Below are positions 19,472 through 28,928 of a stretch of 57,407 nt of DNA, one piece after another (the first letter of the stretch is position 1; every line of letters starts with the position of its first letter). Position numbers and translations under genes: made by a program. The notes beneath the pieces were generated by a model. The model saw nothing but the letters and a program-made list of their open reading frames with translations. It did no database searches and was not told the origin of the DNA. This DNA comes from a bacterium (GTDB taxonomy: Bacteria > Cyanobacteriota > Vampirovibrionia > Gastranaerophilales > Gastranaerophilaceae): positions 1-57,407 of the forward strand of contig JAFUEV010000025.1 of NCBI GenBank assembly GCA_017470245.1, written 5' to 3'.

Positions 19472-20128
19472 ATGGAAATTGAAAATTATATAGAACACAC
19501 TCTACTAAAACAGGATGCAACAAAAGACGAATTAATAAAACTCTTTAATGAAGCAAAAGAACATCATTTCAAAGGTGTTTGTGTAAACGGCTGCAACGTA
19601 AAACTTGCAAAAGAATATTTAAAAAATTCACTTGTAAAAGTCGTAACTGTAGTAGGTTTTCCCTTAGGCTCTTGCACAAGCAGAGTAAAAGCCTATGAAG
19701 CACAAAATGCAATTATAGACGGTGCTGATGAAATTGATATGGTTATTAATGTTCAATCAATCAAAGATAAAGACTATGAATATACACAAAAAGATATAGA
19801 AACAGTAAAACATGCCTGTGGCAGTACACCATTAAAAGTTATAATCGAAACAGATTTGTTGTCTCAAGACGAAATAAAAAAGGCATGTGAAATAATAATT
19901 GCAGCAAAAGCAGATTTTGCAAAAACATCAACAGGTTTTGTAAAAAACGGTGTCGGAGCAAAAGTTGAAGATGTTAAATTAATGCATGAAGTTTTGCAAG
20001 GAAGCAACGTAAAAATAAAAGCTTCAGGCGGAATAAAGACTTATGAACAAGCAATTAAACTCATAGAAGCAGGTGCATCAAGGCTTGGAACGAGTTCCGG
20101 AGTGAAAATTATTAATTGCGATTTTTAA
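19472..20128 (+). CDS. deoC: Deoxyribose-phosphate aldolase
   Basis: DeoC splits 2-deoxyribose-5-phosphate into glyceraldehyde-3-phosphate and acetaldehyde in deoxynucleoside salvage. It has 218 residues. The Schiff-base lysine is K151 in ADFAKTSTGF, with D89 in the DEIDMVIN block and K183 in IKASGGIKT. It starts two bases after recO. Its last 17 bases overlap the convergent small gene that ends at 20112. The pyrimidine phosphorylase at 37332-38636 could supply its pathway with deoxyribose-1-phosphate after a mutase step. Confidence 0.95.
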   Translation: MEIENYIEHTLLKQDATKDELIKLFNEAKEHHFKGVCVNGCNVKLAKEYLKNSLVKVVTVVGFPLGSCTSRVKAYEAQNAIIDGADEIDMVINVQSIKDKDYEYTQKDIETVKHACGSTPLKVIIETDLLSQDEIKKACEIIIAAKADFAKTSTGFVKNGVGAKVEDVKLMHEVLQGSNVKIKASGGIKTYEQAIKLIEAGASRLGTSSGVKIINCDF

Positions 20129-20399
20129 ACAAATTGCAGACTTCAGGTGCTTTATCTTTTAGTTTATTAGCTAACCTTTCTTCTGCTTCCTTAATTTTGG
20201 CATCGTTAAATGCTTTTTTAACTCCAAAATAAACTATACCCACTCCAATTGCCACATATTTTAGTTCGGATACAACTTTTTTTATTTTTGCTGTTTGAAT
20301 TTCGTCCTTAGTAGGTTCTTTAGGCGGCAAATCATGAGCATAATATGATATACCAAATGAAGTTTTATTATTAATTACAGGATTAAAAGACACTCTCAT
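20112..20399 (-). CDS. Small helical clade-type protein, unknown function
   Basis: The protein has 95 residues. The N-terminus reads SFNPVINNKTSFGISYY, then comes a charged Pro-rich linker, one weak hydrophobic helix (about 48-65, VAIGVGIVYFGVKKAF) and an amphipathic charged helix. The NKTSFG stretch resembles the N-termini of the proteins at 24427-25533 and 53818-54207. It is the last gene of a four-gene unit, 11 bases after the GH13 gene, and its 3' end overlaps deoC. No known domain is recognised. Confidence 0.7.
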   Translation of the reverse strand: MRVSFNPVINNKTSFGISYYAHDLPPKEPTKDEIQTAKIKKVVSELKYVAIGVGIVYFGVKKAFNDAKIKEAEERLANKLKDKAPEVCNLFKNRN

Positions 20400-20410
20400 A
20401 ACACTATTAC

Positions 20411-22153
20411 CTATAGTTTTTGTTTCATTACTTCAAGTCCGGAATTTTCAATATCAGGAGTATCAACTTCAAATAAATGAATACGACCGGCACCCAATTC
20501 TACATTTATTTTATTATTATCAGCTTGCAGAACCGAATTTTCTCCGTATGAATCAAATAAATTTGTTAATTTTTGTTGTTCTTTTAATCCGGGAATTTCA
20601 ATGCTGCCGGTTTGCTTTGCATTAACATCTCTGTTTGCAATTACAACAAGTGTTTTTCCGTTCAAGTGACGAGCAAATGCTATAATTTGATCATCTTTAT
20701 TTTCTTTTACATTTAAAGGAATAAATGAACCCTTTGTTATAATATCGTGATATTGCGGATTATTTCTTACTTTTAATGTACTTGCCATAAATTTACCAAT
20801 TTCAGGATGTTCACCGATTAAAGGTCTTGAGAAGTTGAATATATCAGGTCTTCCGTGGTGGACTGTACATTCTTCGGAATCTGTATCTGTTTGTTTATCT
20901 GTTGTACCTTCAAAATCATAAACATAATCATCACCGGATTGATATCCGTCAAAGTAATATGGATTTAACATTGGTAAAGTTGCTTCTAAACCTGAAACAA
21001 GATTAGAATATGTTACACCGCCATGATTCATAATAGAAATATCATCATGAGTACCGAATGAACCGATAACAGATTTACCTGCATCTAGTTCTTGTGACAT
21101 ATTTATATTTTCTCTGACGTAATCAGTCAATTCCTTTGCTTTTAACCATTCATGGAAATTATGATACTGACCGTAATAGCTGTCAAAACCGGCTCTTAAA
21201 GAATCTTGAGGTCTGTCATAATTCATATTTAATTGAGGTGAAGCATCTTCATAAGTGTAGCTTTCAGCCAACCAAGCAAATTCAGGATCTTTTTCTCTTG
21301 AATATGTTGTTAAGATATCCCAAAATTCGGTTGGTTTCGTTCTTGCAACATCACTTCTTATACCGTCAACACCTAACTCTATACACATATCAACATAGTC
21401 TTTGTGCAGTTGAAGCAAATCAGGATTTAATTCTCTTTTTGATTCATCCTTCCAAGGATTGAACATTCTGATATCGTTCCAACCACCCGGAGTTTTCGGA
21501 GTACCATCCTTTTCAAATGCCATTAATTCAGGTCTTGCTTTGAATAAATCATAAGAAGCACAACTTGGCAAATCAAGCATTACACTTATACCACGCTTGT
21601 GACATTCATCAATAAAATGCTTAAATTCTTCTTTTACAGTTTTTGAATCATTTGGGTCATCCAATGCAGGGTCTATTTCCAATAAATTTTTAGGTGCATA
21701 AACTGAACCTGCAGTACCCATTGCATTTTCTTTTCCGGGTGGGTTTACAGGCAATACGTGTAAAGTATTAATTCCCAATTCTTTCATTTCATCAAGACGA
21801 TTTATTGCGTTATTAAAGTTTCCTTTAATATCACCTTCTCTAAGCAACTGGTTTCCGTTTTTATTTTCTGCACCAAAATTTCTGATAATAACACCCATTA
21901 TTATTGCATCATTATTTTTAAATTTTGTTCTTAAATTATTTTTATAAACAGTTTGAGTATTGTTTGCCGGCGTAACAGTCGGAGTTGCACCAACAGCCTG
22001 ACTTTGTAAATATTTTTCTAAAACATTTGTACCGATTGGTTGCGGAGTATAAGGCTCATTTTTTGCAGGAGGAATAACTGCCGTCGGTTCAGGATTATAT
22101 TGAATCGGCATTGTCGGTGCGATATTTAGATATTGATTAATGTAATTAGCCAT
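20411..22153 (-). CDS. Alpha-amylase-family (GH13) protein with atypical region I
   Basis: This 580-residue protein has no signal peptide and a Pro/Asn/Thr-rich N-terminal stretch (about 1-75). A GH13 barrel follows from about residue 80, and a C-terminal beta domain ends near residue 570. Three catalytic acids are in place: nucleophile D268 in GIRSDVA, acid/base E297 in AWLAESY, and D370 in FGTHDD. Conserved region I, normally ending in Asn-His, reads LDLPSCASYD (D194) and lacks that His. It should act on alpha-glucans or a glucoside, but subfamily and substrate are unclear. Its start overlaps the previous gene by eight bases, so it is made with the two unknown helical proteins upstream. Confidence 0.88.
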   Translation of the reverse strand: MANYINQYLNIAPTMPIQYNPEPTAVIPPAKNEPYTPQPIGTNVLEKYLQSQAVGATPTVTPANNTQTVYKNNLRTKFKNNDAIIMGVIIRNFGAENKNGNQLLREGDIKGNFNNAINRLDEMKELGINTLHVLPVNPPGKENAMGTAGSVYAPKNLLEIDPALDDPNDSKTVKEEFKHFIDECHKRGISVMLDLPSCASYDLFKARPELMAFEKDGTPKTPGGWNDIRMFNPWKDESKRELNPDLLQLHKDYVDMCIELGVDGIRSDVARTKPTEFWDILTTYSREKDPEFAWLAESYTYEDASPQLNMNYDRPQDSLRAGFDSYYGQYHNFHEWLKAKELTDYVRENINMSQELDAGKSVIGSFGTHDDISIMNHGGVTYSNLVSGLEATLPMLNPYYFDGYQSGDDYVYDFEGTTDKQTDTDSEECTVHHGRPDIFNFSRPLIGEHPEIGKFMASTLKVRNNPQYHDIITKGSFIPLNVKENKDDQIIAFARHLNGKTLVVIANRDVNAKQTGSIEIPGLKEQQKLTNLFDSYGENSVLQADNNKINVELGAGRIHLFEVDTPDIENSGLEVMKQKL

Positions 22154-24425
22154 TTAATTTATTTTCCGCCTCTACTTGCTTTTCTGTTTTACCTTTGCGT
22201 CCGATAGCCAACCCTGCAACCAAAGTAACCACTGTTAATGCAGCCATTGCACCACCAAAAATATGTAACCATTTTTTAGAATTATATAATTCTTTTGATG
22301 CTTTTTTAATCATAGATGCAATCGGATCACCTATAAATTCACTGTTTGATTTTAACGTATTGGTTTGACCGTCTACATTACATCTTGCTAATTGAGGTGT
22401 TATACCGTTTGTTTTGTTGGCAACGTTTTCTATGAATTGTTCTTTATATGCTTTCAAACCTTTCATTAAACCGGGAGTTGCATCACTCATAGCATCTAAA
22501 GCTGTCGAAGAATCCTTGCCGAATAACAACTTGAGCAAAACTCTATATTCTTCTTCCGACAAACCAAATTTTGCTGTTTTTAATTTTTCGGAATAATCAG
22601 TCGGTGTTGCGTGCAACATAATTTTTTTGGCTATTTCTGTTAATCTTTCAACAGTTTTGTCAGTAACAGGAAGTTTTGCATCTATTAAACCTTGTTCTAA
22701 TCTTGGTCTGAATGAATTATCCGATATTTGTTTATACAAATCCAAGGTTTGCATTAATCTGTAGAAGGATGCTTTAGCACCCATTATTCTGCCTTTTGTT
22801 TGGCTTTGAACTGCTTCTTTTAATGTTCCTGCTGCTGTATCGCCGGTAATTCTTTTTCCGATTCTTTCAAGACCACCATTTCTCATTGCTTCACTTGCTT
22901 GTTCGTATACTTGTGAAACTTGTTCGGTAAATCCTGATGCAGTCAAAACATCTGTTTTATCTTCATAATCACCTATCAATTTCATTAATGATGATATAGC
23001 TTTATCATATTTTTTAGGATCAGAAGCTAATTTAGCAATATGTTCTTCCAATACTGACATATCACCGTTTGAAATCTTCTTCAAATCTTTTGTTCTTAAT
23101 CCGAGTGATTTTAATAATTTTTTTCCTACTCTACCCCATTGATTTGCAATATATGTACCAGCGCTATCACCCACTCTTGCATTAACAAATCTGTCTAAAA
23201 CATTTTTTCTTGTTGCAAATTCTGTAATATTTTGATGAATTTGTCTTATTGTATTTTTTGCGCCTTCATCAATTATTCCGGGTTGACCTTTTTTAACTGC
23301 ATTATCCAACATTTGTCTTACTGAAGTTTGTTGCTTTTTAGGGAATGCTTTTGCTATTTGGGCAATACTGTTATTAGCTATTCCTTCTTGAAGAATAGCT
23401 TTTTGTTCTTCAGTCATTGCATCTAAAGCAGCCTTTGAAGCTTGTGATTGTAATGCATTTCTTACAAAATCCATATCCATCGTAACTTCACGAGTCATGC
23501 CGGATAATTGTTCTGCAATTGCATCTTCTAAATCAACGCCTTGTCCCAAAAGTTTTTTCAACTGTGCAATTAAACCTGCACTCATTGGTTCACCCGTATG
23601 TTGAGCCAAAAATTCTTCCAATTGTTTATTTGCTTTATTTTGTTTGAATCTTGCAAAAATATTTGGAGTTATGCCATTTTCCAATGTTTCAAGTGCTCTT
23701 GCCGATGCATTTAGTTCATGTTGTTCAAGAGCTTTACCTAAAGGTTTTTCAATTACATTACAAGCCAGTCCGCTCATAATAGGAGATGCAAGACCGGCGG
23801 TCATCATCCACAATGTATTGCCTTGCAATGCAGTCTTTTGAGCTCTTTGTTTTATAAAGTTATCTCTATCAGGCATATCTTTATGAACATTCAACTTATC
23901 GCCAATTTTATTTAACTCTTCTTTTGTATATAAATCAGTTAATACATATTGAGGATCTTGATATAACATTTTTTTACGACCTTGAGAGTCTATGTATTTT
24001 TGATGTATATCAACTCCTGTTCTTGCTTTTAAGGGAGCCTGTATTGCAAGTTTTGGCCATAATGCCATTGATGCAAAGAAAGTACCAAATCCTACAAATT
24101 CCATTGCTTTACTTAATTTTAAAGGATTTTTAGCAAATAAATATGCAGCTAAAGCAAGTGAACCTACTTTCATAGCAACATCGTTTATTCTTCCCAGTTC
24201 GTGGTCATTTGCTTGACCTTTTGCAGCTTTGCCAATACTTACTATATCTTTTTTTAAATCTTTTGCATATTCAATAGGTGAACCGATTATTCTTGACGGA
24301 AGGAGTCTGCCTTTATCCTGCATTGGTTTAACTTTACCATCACTGTCAAAAGTAAAGGAAGTTGCCCCCTTTTGTCCGGGGTAAATAGGTTGATTTGCAA
24401 GTATTGAATTTAAAACATTTGTCAT
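22146..24425 (-). CDS. Large helical membrane-associated protein, unknown function
   Basis: The protein has 759 residues and no recognised domain. A polar N-terminus contains KGATSFTFDSDGK. Two adjacent hydrophobic helices lie near residues 85-130, a third near 200-222 is followed by NVIEKPLGKALE, a long helical soluble region spans about 230-700, and one strong hydrophobic helix lies near the C-terminus (GGAMAALTVVTLVAGLAIG) before a basic tail. Topology is uncertain. It begins one base after the upstream gene and overlaps the GH13 start, implying tight co-expression. A structural or scaffolding role in a membrane or envelope structure is only a guess. Confidence 0.8.
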   Translation of the reverse strand: MTNVLNSILANQPIYPGQKGATSFTFDSDGKVKPMQDKGRLLPSRIIGSPIEYAKDLKKDIVSIGKAAKGQANDHELGRINDVAMKVGSLALAAYLFAKNPLKLSKAMEFVGFGTFFASMALWPKLAIQAPLKARTGVDIHQKYIDSQGRKKMLYQDPQYVLTDLYTKEELNKIGDKLNVHKDMPDRDNFIKQRAQKTALQGNTLWMMTAGLASPIMSGLACNVIEKPLGKALEQHELNASARALETLENGITPNIFARFKQNKANKQLEEFLAQHTGEPMSAGLIAQLKKLLGQGVDLEDAIAEQLSGMTREVTMDMDFVRNALQSQASKAALDAMTEEQKAILQEGIANNSIAQIAKAFPKKQQTSVRQMLDNAVKKGQPGIIDEGAKNTIRQIHQNITEFATRKNVLDRFVNARVGDSAGTYIANQWGRVGKKLLKSLGLRTKDLKKISNGDMSVLEEHIAKLASDPKKYDKAISSLMKLIGDYEDKTDVLTASGFTEQVSQVYEQASEAMRNGGLERIGKRITGDTAAGTLKEAVQSQTKGRIMGAKASFYRLMQTLDLYKQISDNSFRPRLEQGLIDAKLPVTDKTVERLTEIAKKIMLHATPTDYSEKLKTAKFGLSEEEYRVLLKLLFGKDSSTALDAMSDATPGLMKGLKAYKEQFIENVANKTNGITPQLARCNVDGQTNTLKSNSEFIGDPIASMIKKASKELYNSKKWLHIFGGAMAALTVVTLVAGLAIGRKGKTEKQVEAENKLNG

Positions 24426-24426
24426 C

Positions 24427-25533
24427 CTAACATACTACCTTTTCTTTACTGTCATCGATTAATGATGTTGAAGCATGCGCATCATTACCCTTATACTTAT
24501 TAAAGTCAAAAAGTGTTGAAAAATTGCCTAATAATGTCATGCCAATTGCAGCCCCTAGTATAACTCTTCCTGCAATATTTGTCTTTGCGTTCTTTCCGTT
24601 TACAAATTCAACGCAGCTATCTTTTAATGTCGTTGCAAAATCTTTAATAAAACTACTATGTTTAGCTACTTCGCTTCCACCTTCTCTTGCAGCTCTCACA
24701 CAATTAGCCTTTAACAATCTCGAAACAGGATTTATATCCAATTTTTCCCAAGGTTTTTGCATTGCGACACCAACACTTGTTGCTGCCCATAAATATGAAC
24801 TTAAAGTTGAAAATAATCTGGTTTTAACAACTTTTTCTTTTATTACGGGTTTTACTTTTTGATCGGCATGCTCTAAATCAACATCTTTCATGCCTAGTTT
24901 CTTACCAACTTTATAGAAATAACTGTTTCTTTCATTACCAAAATCTTTATTGTTATAGAACAAATCCCAACGTGGGAAATCTACACTTTCATAAGCCTTA
25001 TGATATTCATAAGATACAAGATTATCTTTATTACCTTCTTCAGGTAATTCATTAATTACTTTTTTATAAGGCAAATTAACATCAATTCCGTATTTCATGT
25101 TAACCGGAGTCTCGATAAACTTCTTTGATAATGTTTTTGCAACGCCGTAAAACAAAACGCCTAAACCCATCTTTTGACCGAGTTTAGCAGAACTTTTAGC
25201 TGCAGGAGTGTCAAAGAATTTACTTGCAAGATTAAATACACTTATCAATGTAGCACTACCCACCAAATAAGGAACTGTTCCCATTGTCAAAAATTCGTAA
25301 AAATTAGAATTTTTACTTCCTTTCAAGCCTTTTTCCGGATATTTGGTAAAAGCATTTACAAATTTATCGGTCTGAATTTTTAAACCCGTAGTTACAGGAT
25401 GTTTTTTCTTTTCCTGATACATGAGCGTGTCCTTATTTTCGCACATGCTCTTCTTTTCCTGTTCATCAGCCCTAAAGGCTATGTTCTTACTCGGATTTAT
25501 ATTTCGACTGTTAACCCCTATTGTATAGACCAT
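24427..25533 (-). CDS. Helical membrane-associated protein, unknown function
   Basis: The 368-residue protein is the first gene of the GH13 unit, with a TGAGGAA ribosome site before the ATG at 25533. The N-terminus includes NPSKNIAFRADEQ, similar in style to other clade-type proteins here. Hydrophobic stretches lie near residues 85-108 (TMGTVPYLVGSATLISVF), 120-140, 240-258 and 325-345. The segment FIETPVNMKYGID after the second stretch recalls the EKP-type motif and GVD segment of the next protein, so the two may be diverged relatives. No function is assigned. Confidence 0.78.
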   Translation of the reverse strand: MVYTIGVNSRNINPSKNIAFRADEQEKKSMCENKDTLMYQEKKKHPVTTGLKIQTDKFVNAFTKYPEKGLKGSKNSNFYEFLTMGTVPYLVGSATLISVFNLASKFFDTPAAKSSAKLGQKMGLGVLFYGVAKTLSKKFIETPVNMKYGIDVNLPYKKVINELPEEGNKDNLVSYEYHKAYESVDFPRWDLFYNNKDFGNERNSYFYKVGKKLGMKDVDLEHADQKVKPVIKEKVVKTRLFSTLSSYLWAATSVGVAMQKPWEKLDINPVSRLLKANCVRAAREGGSEVAKHSSFIKDFATTLKDSCVEFVNGKNAKTNIAGRVILGAAIGMTLLGNFSTLFDFNKYKGNDAHASTSLIDDSKEKVVC

Positions 25534-25782
25534 TGTTCCTCACAGCTACATACCCATGTTTTTAAATACCCTAAATTAAGAATATTGCTATCTTGCAGAA
25601 ATAAAAAAAGATTTTTTTACATAACTTAATATAACGAGAAAAGAAAAATATTGCAACATTCTTCTTGCTAAAAAGCAAGTTAAATTATACAATATTTCAT
25701 GTAGATAACTATTTAGTAATTAAACTTTTAATTCCTATCGCAAATTATTTACAAGCATTACCAAACTAAGGAGAAAGACAAC

Positions 25783-26061
25783 ATGTACGAAGACGAAAAG
25801 CTTATTTGCGAAGATTGCGGAAGTGAATTTGTGTTTACGGCAGGTGAACAAGAATTTTACGCAGCACGAGGACTTGTTAATAAGCCAAAACGCTGCCCCG
25901 AATGCAGAAAAAACAGAAGACAAAAAAATAGAAAAAAACTTTATGAAGTTACTTGTTCAAAATGCGGATGTCAAACAAAAGTTCCTTTTAAACCAATAGA
26001 AGGAAAAGAAGTTTATTGCAAAGACTGCTATGCTTCCGTAAAAGAAACTCAACAACAATAA
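25783..26061 (+). CDS. Small zinc-ribbon protein (zf-trcl-like)
   Basis: The 92-residue protein carries four CxxC pairs: C9/C12, C38/C41, C58/C61 and C79/C82. Two tandem ribbons are likely. The first half (LICEDCGSEFVFT, QEFYAARGL, KPKRCPECR) matches the style of the probable zinc-ribbon family zf-trcl. A highly basic stretch between the ribbons (NRRQKNRKK) suggests nucleic-acid binding. The gene has a good AAGGAG site and is followed by a strong hairpin terminator. The exact target is unknown. Confidence 0.85.
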   Translation: MYEDEKLICEDCGSEFVFTAGEQEFYAARGLVNKPKRCPECRKNRRQKNRKKLYEVTCSKCGCQTKVPFKPIEGKEVYCKDCYASVKETQQQ

Positions 26062-26082
26062 ATATATTTCATATTTGAAACG

Positions 26083-26113
26083 AAAAAGAGGCATGATATG
26101 CCTCTTTTTTTTA
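26083..26113. terminator. Rho-independent terminator, probably bidirectional
   Basis: AGAGGCA, a short ATGATAT-like loop and TGCCTCT form a perfect stem followed by a run of T on the plus strand, with A-rich sequence on the other side. It lies between the convergent zinc-ribbon gene and the small peptide gene. Confidence 0.85.
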
Positions 26114-26160
26114 AATTTAATATATGCTTTCCCGAAACGAACAGTTTACATATTTATTAA

Positions 26161-26391
26161 TTATGCAATAGCGCTGAATGAGCATCCGCCGCCGCAAGAA
26201 CCTGAGCTGCTTCCGCAAGAGCTGCTTGCAACACTTCCTGCTGTTTCTCCGCCGGTATATGCTACTTGGAATGCGCTTGAAAATCCGTTATTTGCTACAC
26301 TTCCTGCAGTTTCTCCACCTTTTGATGTTGAAAACATTGCAGTGTATCCTGAATTACCTGATGCATTTGAAAATATTGCGTAGTTACCCAT
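26161..26391 (-). CDS. Gly/Ser/Ala-rich small peptide with Cys-rich C-terminus, possible RiPP precursor
   Basis: The 76-residue peptide has almost no charge. The nonapeptide GGETAGSVA occurs twice (residues 25-33 and 47-55), embedded in Gly/Ser/Ala/Asn-rich sequence with Phe and Tyr. The C-terminus is SSSCGSSSGSCGGGCSFSAIA-like with C59, C66 and C70. A clear AGGAG ribosome site lies nine bases before the ATG, supporting translation. The composition recalls azole-forming or thioether-forming peptide precursors, whose Ser/Cys/Gly cores are modified. However, no maturase, radical-SAM or transporter gene is adjacent. Alternatives are a structural or secreted repeat peptide. Confidence 0.6.
   Translation of the reverse strand: MGNYAIFSNASGNSGYTAMFSTSKGGETAGSVANNGFSSAFQVAYTGGETAGSVASSSCGSSSGSCGGGCSFSAIA
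26226..26253. repeat. 28-base direct repeat, copy 1 (encodes the second GGETAGSVA)
   Basis: The stretch matches 26292-26319 at 25 of 28 positions and encodes the second nonapeptide unit of the small peptide gene. The three differences are mostly at synonymous sites. Confidence 0.7.
26292..26319. repeat. 28-base direct repeat, copy 2 (encodes the first GGETAGSVA)
   Basis: This is the partner of 26226-26253, 66 bases away, exactly 22 codons, so the duplication keeps the frame of the small peptide gene. Confidence 0.7.
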
Positions 26392-26532
26392 TATCTCGAT
26401 CTCCTAATAATCATCTCGTGCTTACATATATATAAAAACATTTTCTTTTTCTCAAAATCACAAGTTGAATATTTCGTTACATTTCTTAATTAATACTTTT
26501 AATTTTCTTATCATCTATGTTTTTATACTCAC

Positions 26533-26563
26533 TTGTGGTTTAATTGAAGATAGAATATATAAT
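26533..26563 (+). promoter_or_regulatory. Possible hom-thrC promoter
   Basis: TATAAT at 26558-26563 lies 12 bases before the hom start codon region. TTGTGG at 26533-26538 is a weak -35 with a long 19-base spacer. A CGGAG ribosome site follows the -10 directly. Confidence 0.35.
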
Positions 26564-26574
26564 TCGGAGTAAGT

Positions 26575-27846
26575 ATGAAATCATTAAAAGTAGGTATAAT
26601 AGGTTTTGGTACGGTAGGAACAGGAGTTTACAAACTTCTTCAATCATTTCCGCAAATAGAAATAAAAAAAATAGCCGTAAAAAATATTAATAAGAAAAGA
26701 GAAATCGAAAATTTTAATACTGAGTTATTAACTGACAATCCTTATGAAATAGTTAATAATCCTGAAATAGATATTGTAATAGAAGTAGCAGGCGGAGTTA
26801 ATCCGACTTTTGATATTTTAATGACAGCTGTTAAAAATAAAAAACATATTGTAACAGCAAATAAAGAATTGCTCGCAAAAAAGGGAAGCGAATTATTTCA
26901 ATGCGCAAAAGAAAACAAAGTAATAATTCTTTATGAAGCTGCGGTTGCAGGTGGTATACCAATAATCATGCCTGTAAAAACAATATTGTGTGCTAATAAA
27001 ATAAATAAAATTGCGGCAATTTTAAACGGAACGACAAATTATATTCTTACAAAAATGGCAGAGAAAGAATTATCTTATGAAACCGCTCTGTCGCAAGCAC
27101 AAGAATTAGGATACGCAGAAACCGACCCGACTGGTGATGTTGAAGGATATGATGCTGCATATAAAATAGCAATATTATCAACTATTTCTTTCGGTAAAAA
27201 AATAGATATTAATAAAATTTATCGTGAAGGAATAACAAAAATCAAAGCACAAGATATAAAATCAGCAAAAGAACTTGGTTACACAATAAAACTAATAGCA
27301 ATGGGGCAAGTTCTTGATGACGGCAAAATTGATGTAAGAGTACATCCTATGCTCGTTGCCAAAAAACATCTGCTTGCAAAAGTTAAGAATGCAACAAATT
27401 CAATAATGTTATCAGGCTATCCTGTTGGCGATTTAGTATTTACAGGTGCAGGGGCAGGGGCAGAACCGACTTCAAGTTCGGTTGTCGGGGATTTATTGGT
27501 ACTTGCATCAGATTTAGAAGTATCAAACAGTCCTATGCCGTTAACTGTATGCCGTCATGAAGAATATGCGGAACAAATAGATATTGGTGATACATATAAC
27601 GAATATTATATAGCAATAACCGCAACTAATAACCCCGGTGCAATCGGGTTAATAGGTACAATATGCGGTAAGCACAATATTAATATTTCAACAATTATGC
27701 AAAAAGGCATAAATGAAGACAATACGGCTGAAATTGTTGTAATAACCGAAAAAAGTAAAGAATCTGATGTCCAAAATGCTTTAAAAGAAATTTTGGAGTC
27801 AGACCGTATAAAATGTATAGATAATCTGTTAAGAGTAATGAATTAG
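26575..27846 (+). CDS. hom: Homoserine dehydrogenase
   Basis: It reduces aspartate-semialdehyde to homoserine with NAD(P)H at the branch to threonine and methionine. The protein has 423 residues. The nucleotide-binding motif is GFGTVGTG (residues 10-17). [21 protein letters not shown], and [20 protein letters not shown] are diagnostic. A C-terminal ACT domain ([19 protein letters not shown]) suggests feedback control by an amino acid, usually threonine. It is followed after eight bases by thrC. No fused aspartokinase is present. Confidence 0.97.
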   Translation: MKSLKVGIIGFGTVGTGVYKLLQSFPQIEIKKIAVKNINKKREIENFNTELLTDNPYEIVNNPEIDIVIEVAGGVNPTFDILMTAVKNKKHIVTANKELLAKKGSELFQCAKENKVIILYEAAVAGGIPIIMPVKTILCANKINKIAAILNGTTNYILTKMAEKELSYETALSQAQELGYAETDPTGDVEGYDAAYKIAILSTISFGKKIDINKIYREGITKIKAQDIKSAKELGYTIKLIAMGQVLDDGKIDVRVHPMLVAKKHLLAKVKNATNSIMLSGYPVGDLVFTGAGAGAEPTSSSVVGDLLVLASDLEVSNSPMPLTVCRHEEYAEQIDIGDTYNEYYIAITATNNPGAIGLIGTICGKHNINISTIMQKGINEDNTAEIVVITEKSKESDVQNALKEILESDRIKCIDNLLRVMN

Positions 27847-27854
27847 GAGATTTT

Positions 27855-28922
27855 ATGGAAAAGAACCATTATCAAGGCTTAATAAATAAATATAGAGCAT
27901 ATTTACCCGTTAGCGAAAACACACCGATTATAACATTAAATGAAGGTAATACACCATTAATCAAAGCTGATAATTTAGCTAAAAAAATAGGATTAAAAGG
28001 AAATGTATATTTAAAATATGAAGGTGCAAACCCTACAGGCAGTTTTAAAGACAGAGGCATGACAATGGCTGTAACAAAAGCTGTTGAAGATGGTTCGAAA
28101 GCAATTATTTGTGCTTCAACAGGAAATACAAGTGCTGCAGCTGCAGCCTACGGTGCAAAAGCAGGTGTTCGTGTTTTTGTTTTAATTCCTGACGGATATA
28201 TTGCACTAGGAAAACTTTCTCAAGCCATGATGTACGGAGCTGAAATTATTGCAATAGAAGGTAATTTTGATGAAGCACTTGAAATGGTAATTGAAATTTC
28301 AAAAAATTCGCCTATAACTTTGGTAAACTCAGTTAATCCATACAGAATTGAAGGACAGAAAACAGGTGCTTTTGAAATTATTGAAGCACTTGGCGATGCA
28401 CCTGATTATCATTTCATTCCTGTTGGAAATGCAGGAAATATTACTGCATACTTTAAAGGATATGAAGAATTTTATGCATTAAAGAAATCATCTCATTTAC
28501 CTAAAATGATGGGATATGAAGCAGAAGGTGCTGCTGCAATTGTTAGAGGGGAAAGGATTTTACACCCAGAAACAATAGCTACAGCTATAAGAATAGGCAA
28601 CCCTGCAAGTTGGAAGCAAGCAGAACGTGCAAGAGATTTATCTAACGGAAGAATAGATTGTGTTTCTGATAATGAAATTATTGAAGCATACAAATTAATG
28701 GCATCAACAGAAGGTATACTGGCTGAACCGGGAAGTGCCGCATCTGTTGCAGGTTTAATAAAAGCTAATAAAATGGGGCTTGTAAAAGAAAATTCAACTT
28801 CTGTATGTATTTTAACGGGTAACGGTTTGAAAGACCCTGATAGTGCAATAAAATACTCAAATGCAGAAGTTAAAAAGACCAAAGCCGACTTAAAAGAAAT
28901 ATTAAAAGTCATAAATTTATAA
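27855..28922 (+). CDS. thrC: Threonine synthase
   Basis: This PLP enzyme turns O-phosphohomoserine into threonine and phosphate. The protein has 355 residues, the size of the shorter (class II-type, Bacillus-like) enzymes. The PLP lysine is K65 in [11 protein letters not shown]. The phosphate-binding [19 protein letters not shown] and the [14 protein letters not shown] blocks are clear. It has a good ribosome site and lies directly downstream of hom, forming a threonine pair. thrB is not in the window. Confidence 0.96.
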   Translation: MEKNHYQGLINKYRAYLPVSENTPIITLNEGNTPLIKADNLAKKIGLKGNVYLKYEGANPTGSFKDRGMTMAVTKAVEDGSKAIICASTGNTSAAAAAYGAKAGVRVFVLIPDGYIALGKLSQAMMYGAEIIAIEGNFDEALEMVIEISKNSPITLVNSVNPYRIEGQKTGAFEIIEALGDAPDYHFIPVGNAGNITAYFKGYEEFYALKKSSHLPKMMGYEAEGAAAIVRGERILHPETIATAIRIGNPASWKQAERARDLSNGRIDCVSDNEIIEAYKLMASTEGILAEPGSAASVAGLIKANKMGLVKENSTSVCILTGNGLKDPDSAIKYSNAEVKKTKADLKEILKVINL

Positions 28923-28928
28923 TCTAAA

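Noticed and set aside
25664..25679. Short CTTGC/GCAAG hairpin before the zinc-ribbon gene
   Set aside because: A five-base stem in AT-rich DNA without a T-run and without symmetry around a promoter is expected by chance.
26075..26383. Plus-strand open frame overlapping the Gly/Ser peptide gene
   Set aside because: It starts inside the terminator hairpin, has no ribosome site, and its Pro/Leu repeats are the antisense reading of the GGETAGSVA repeats. The minus-strand frame has the AGGAG site.
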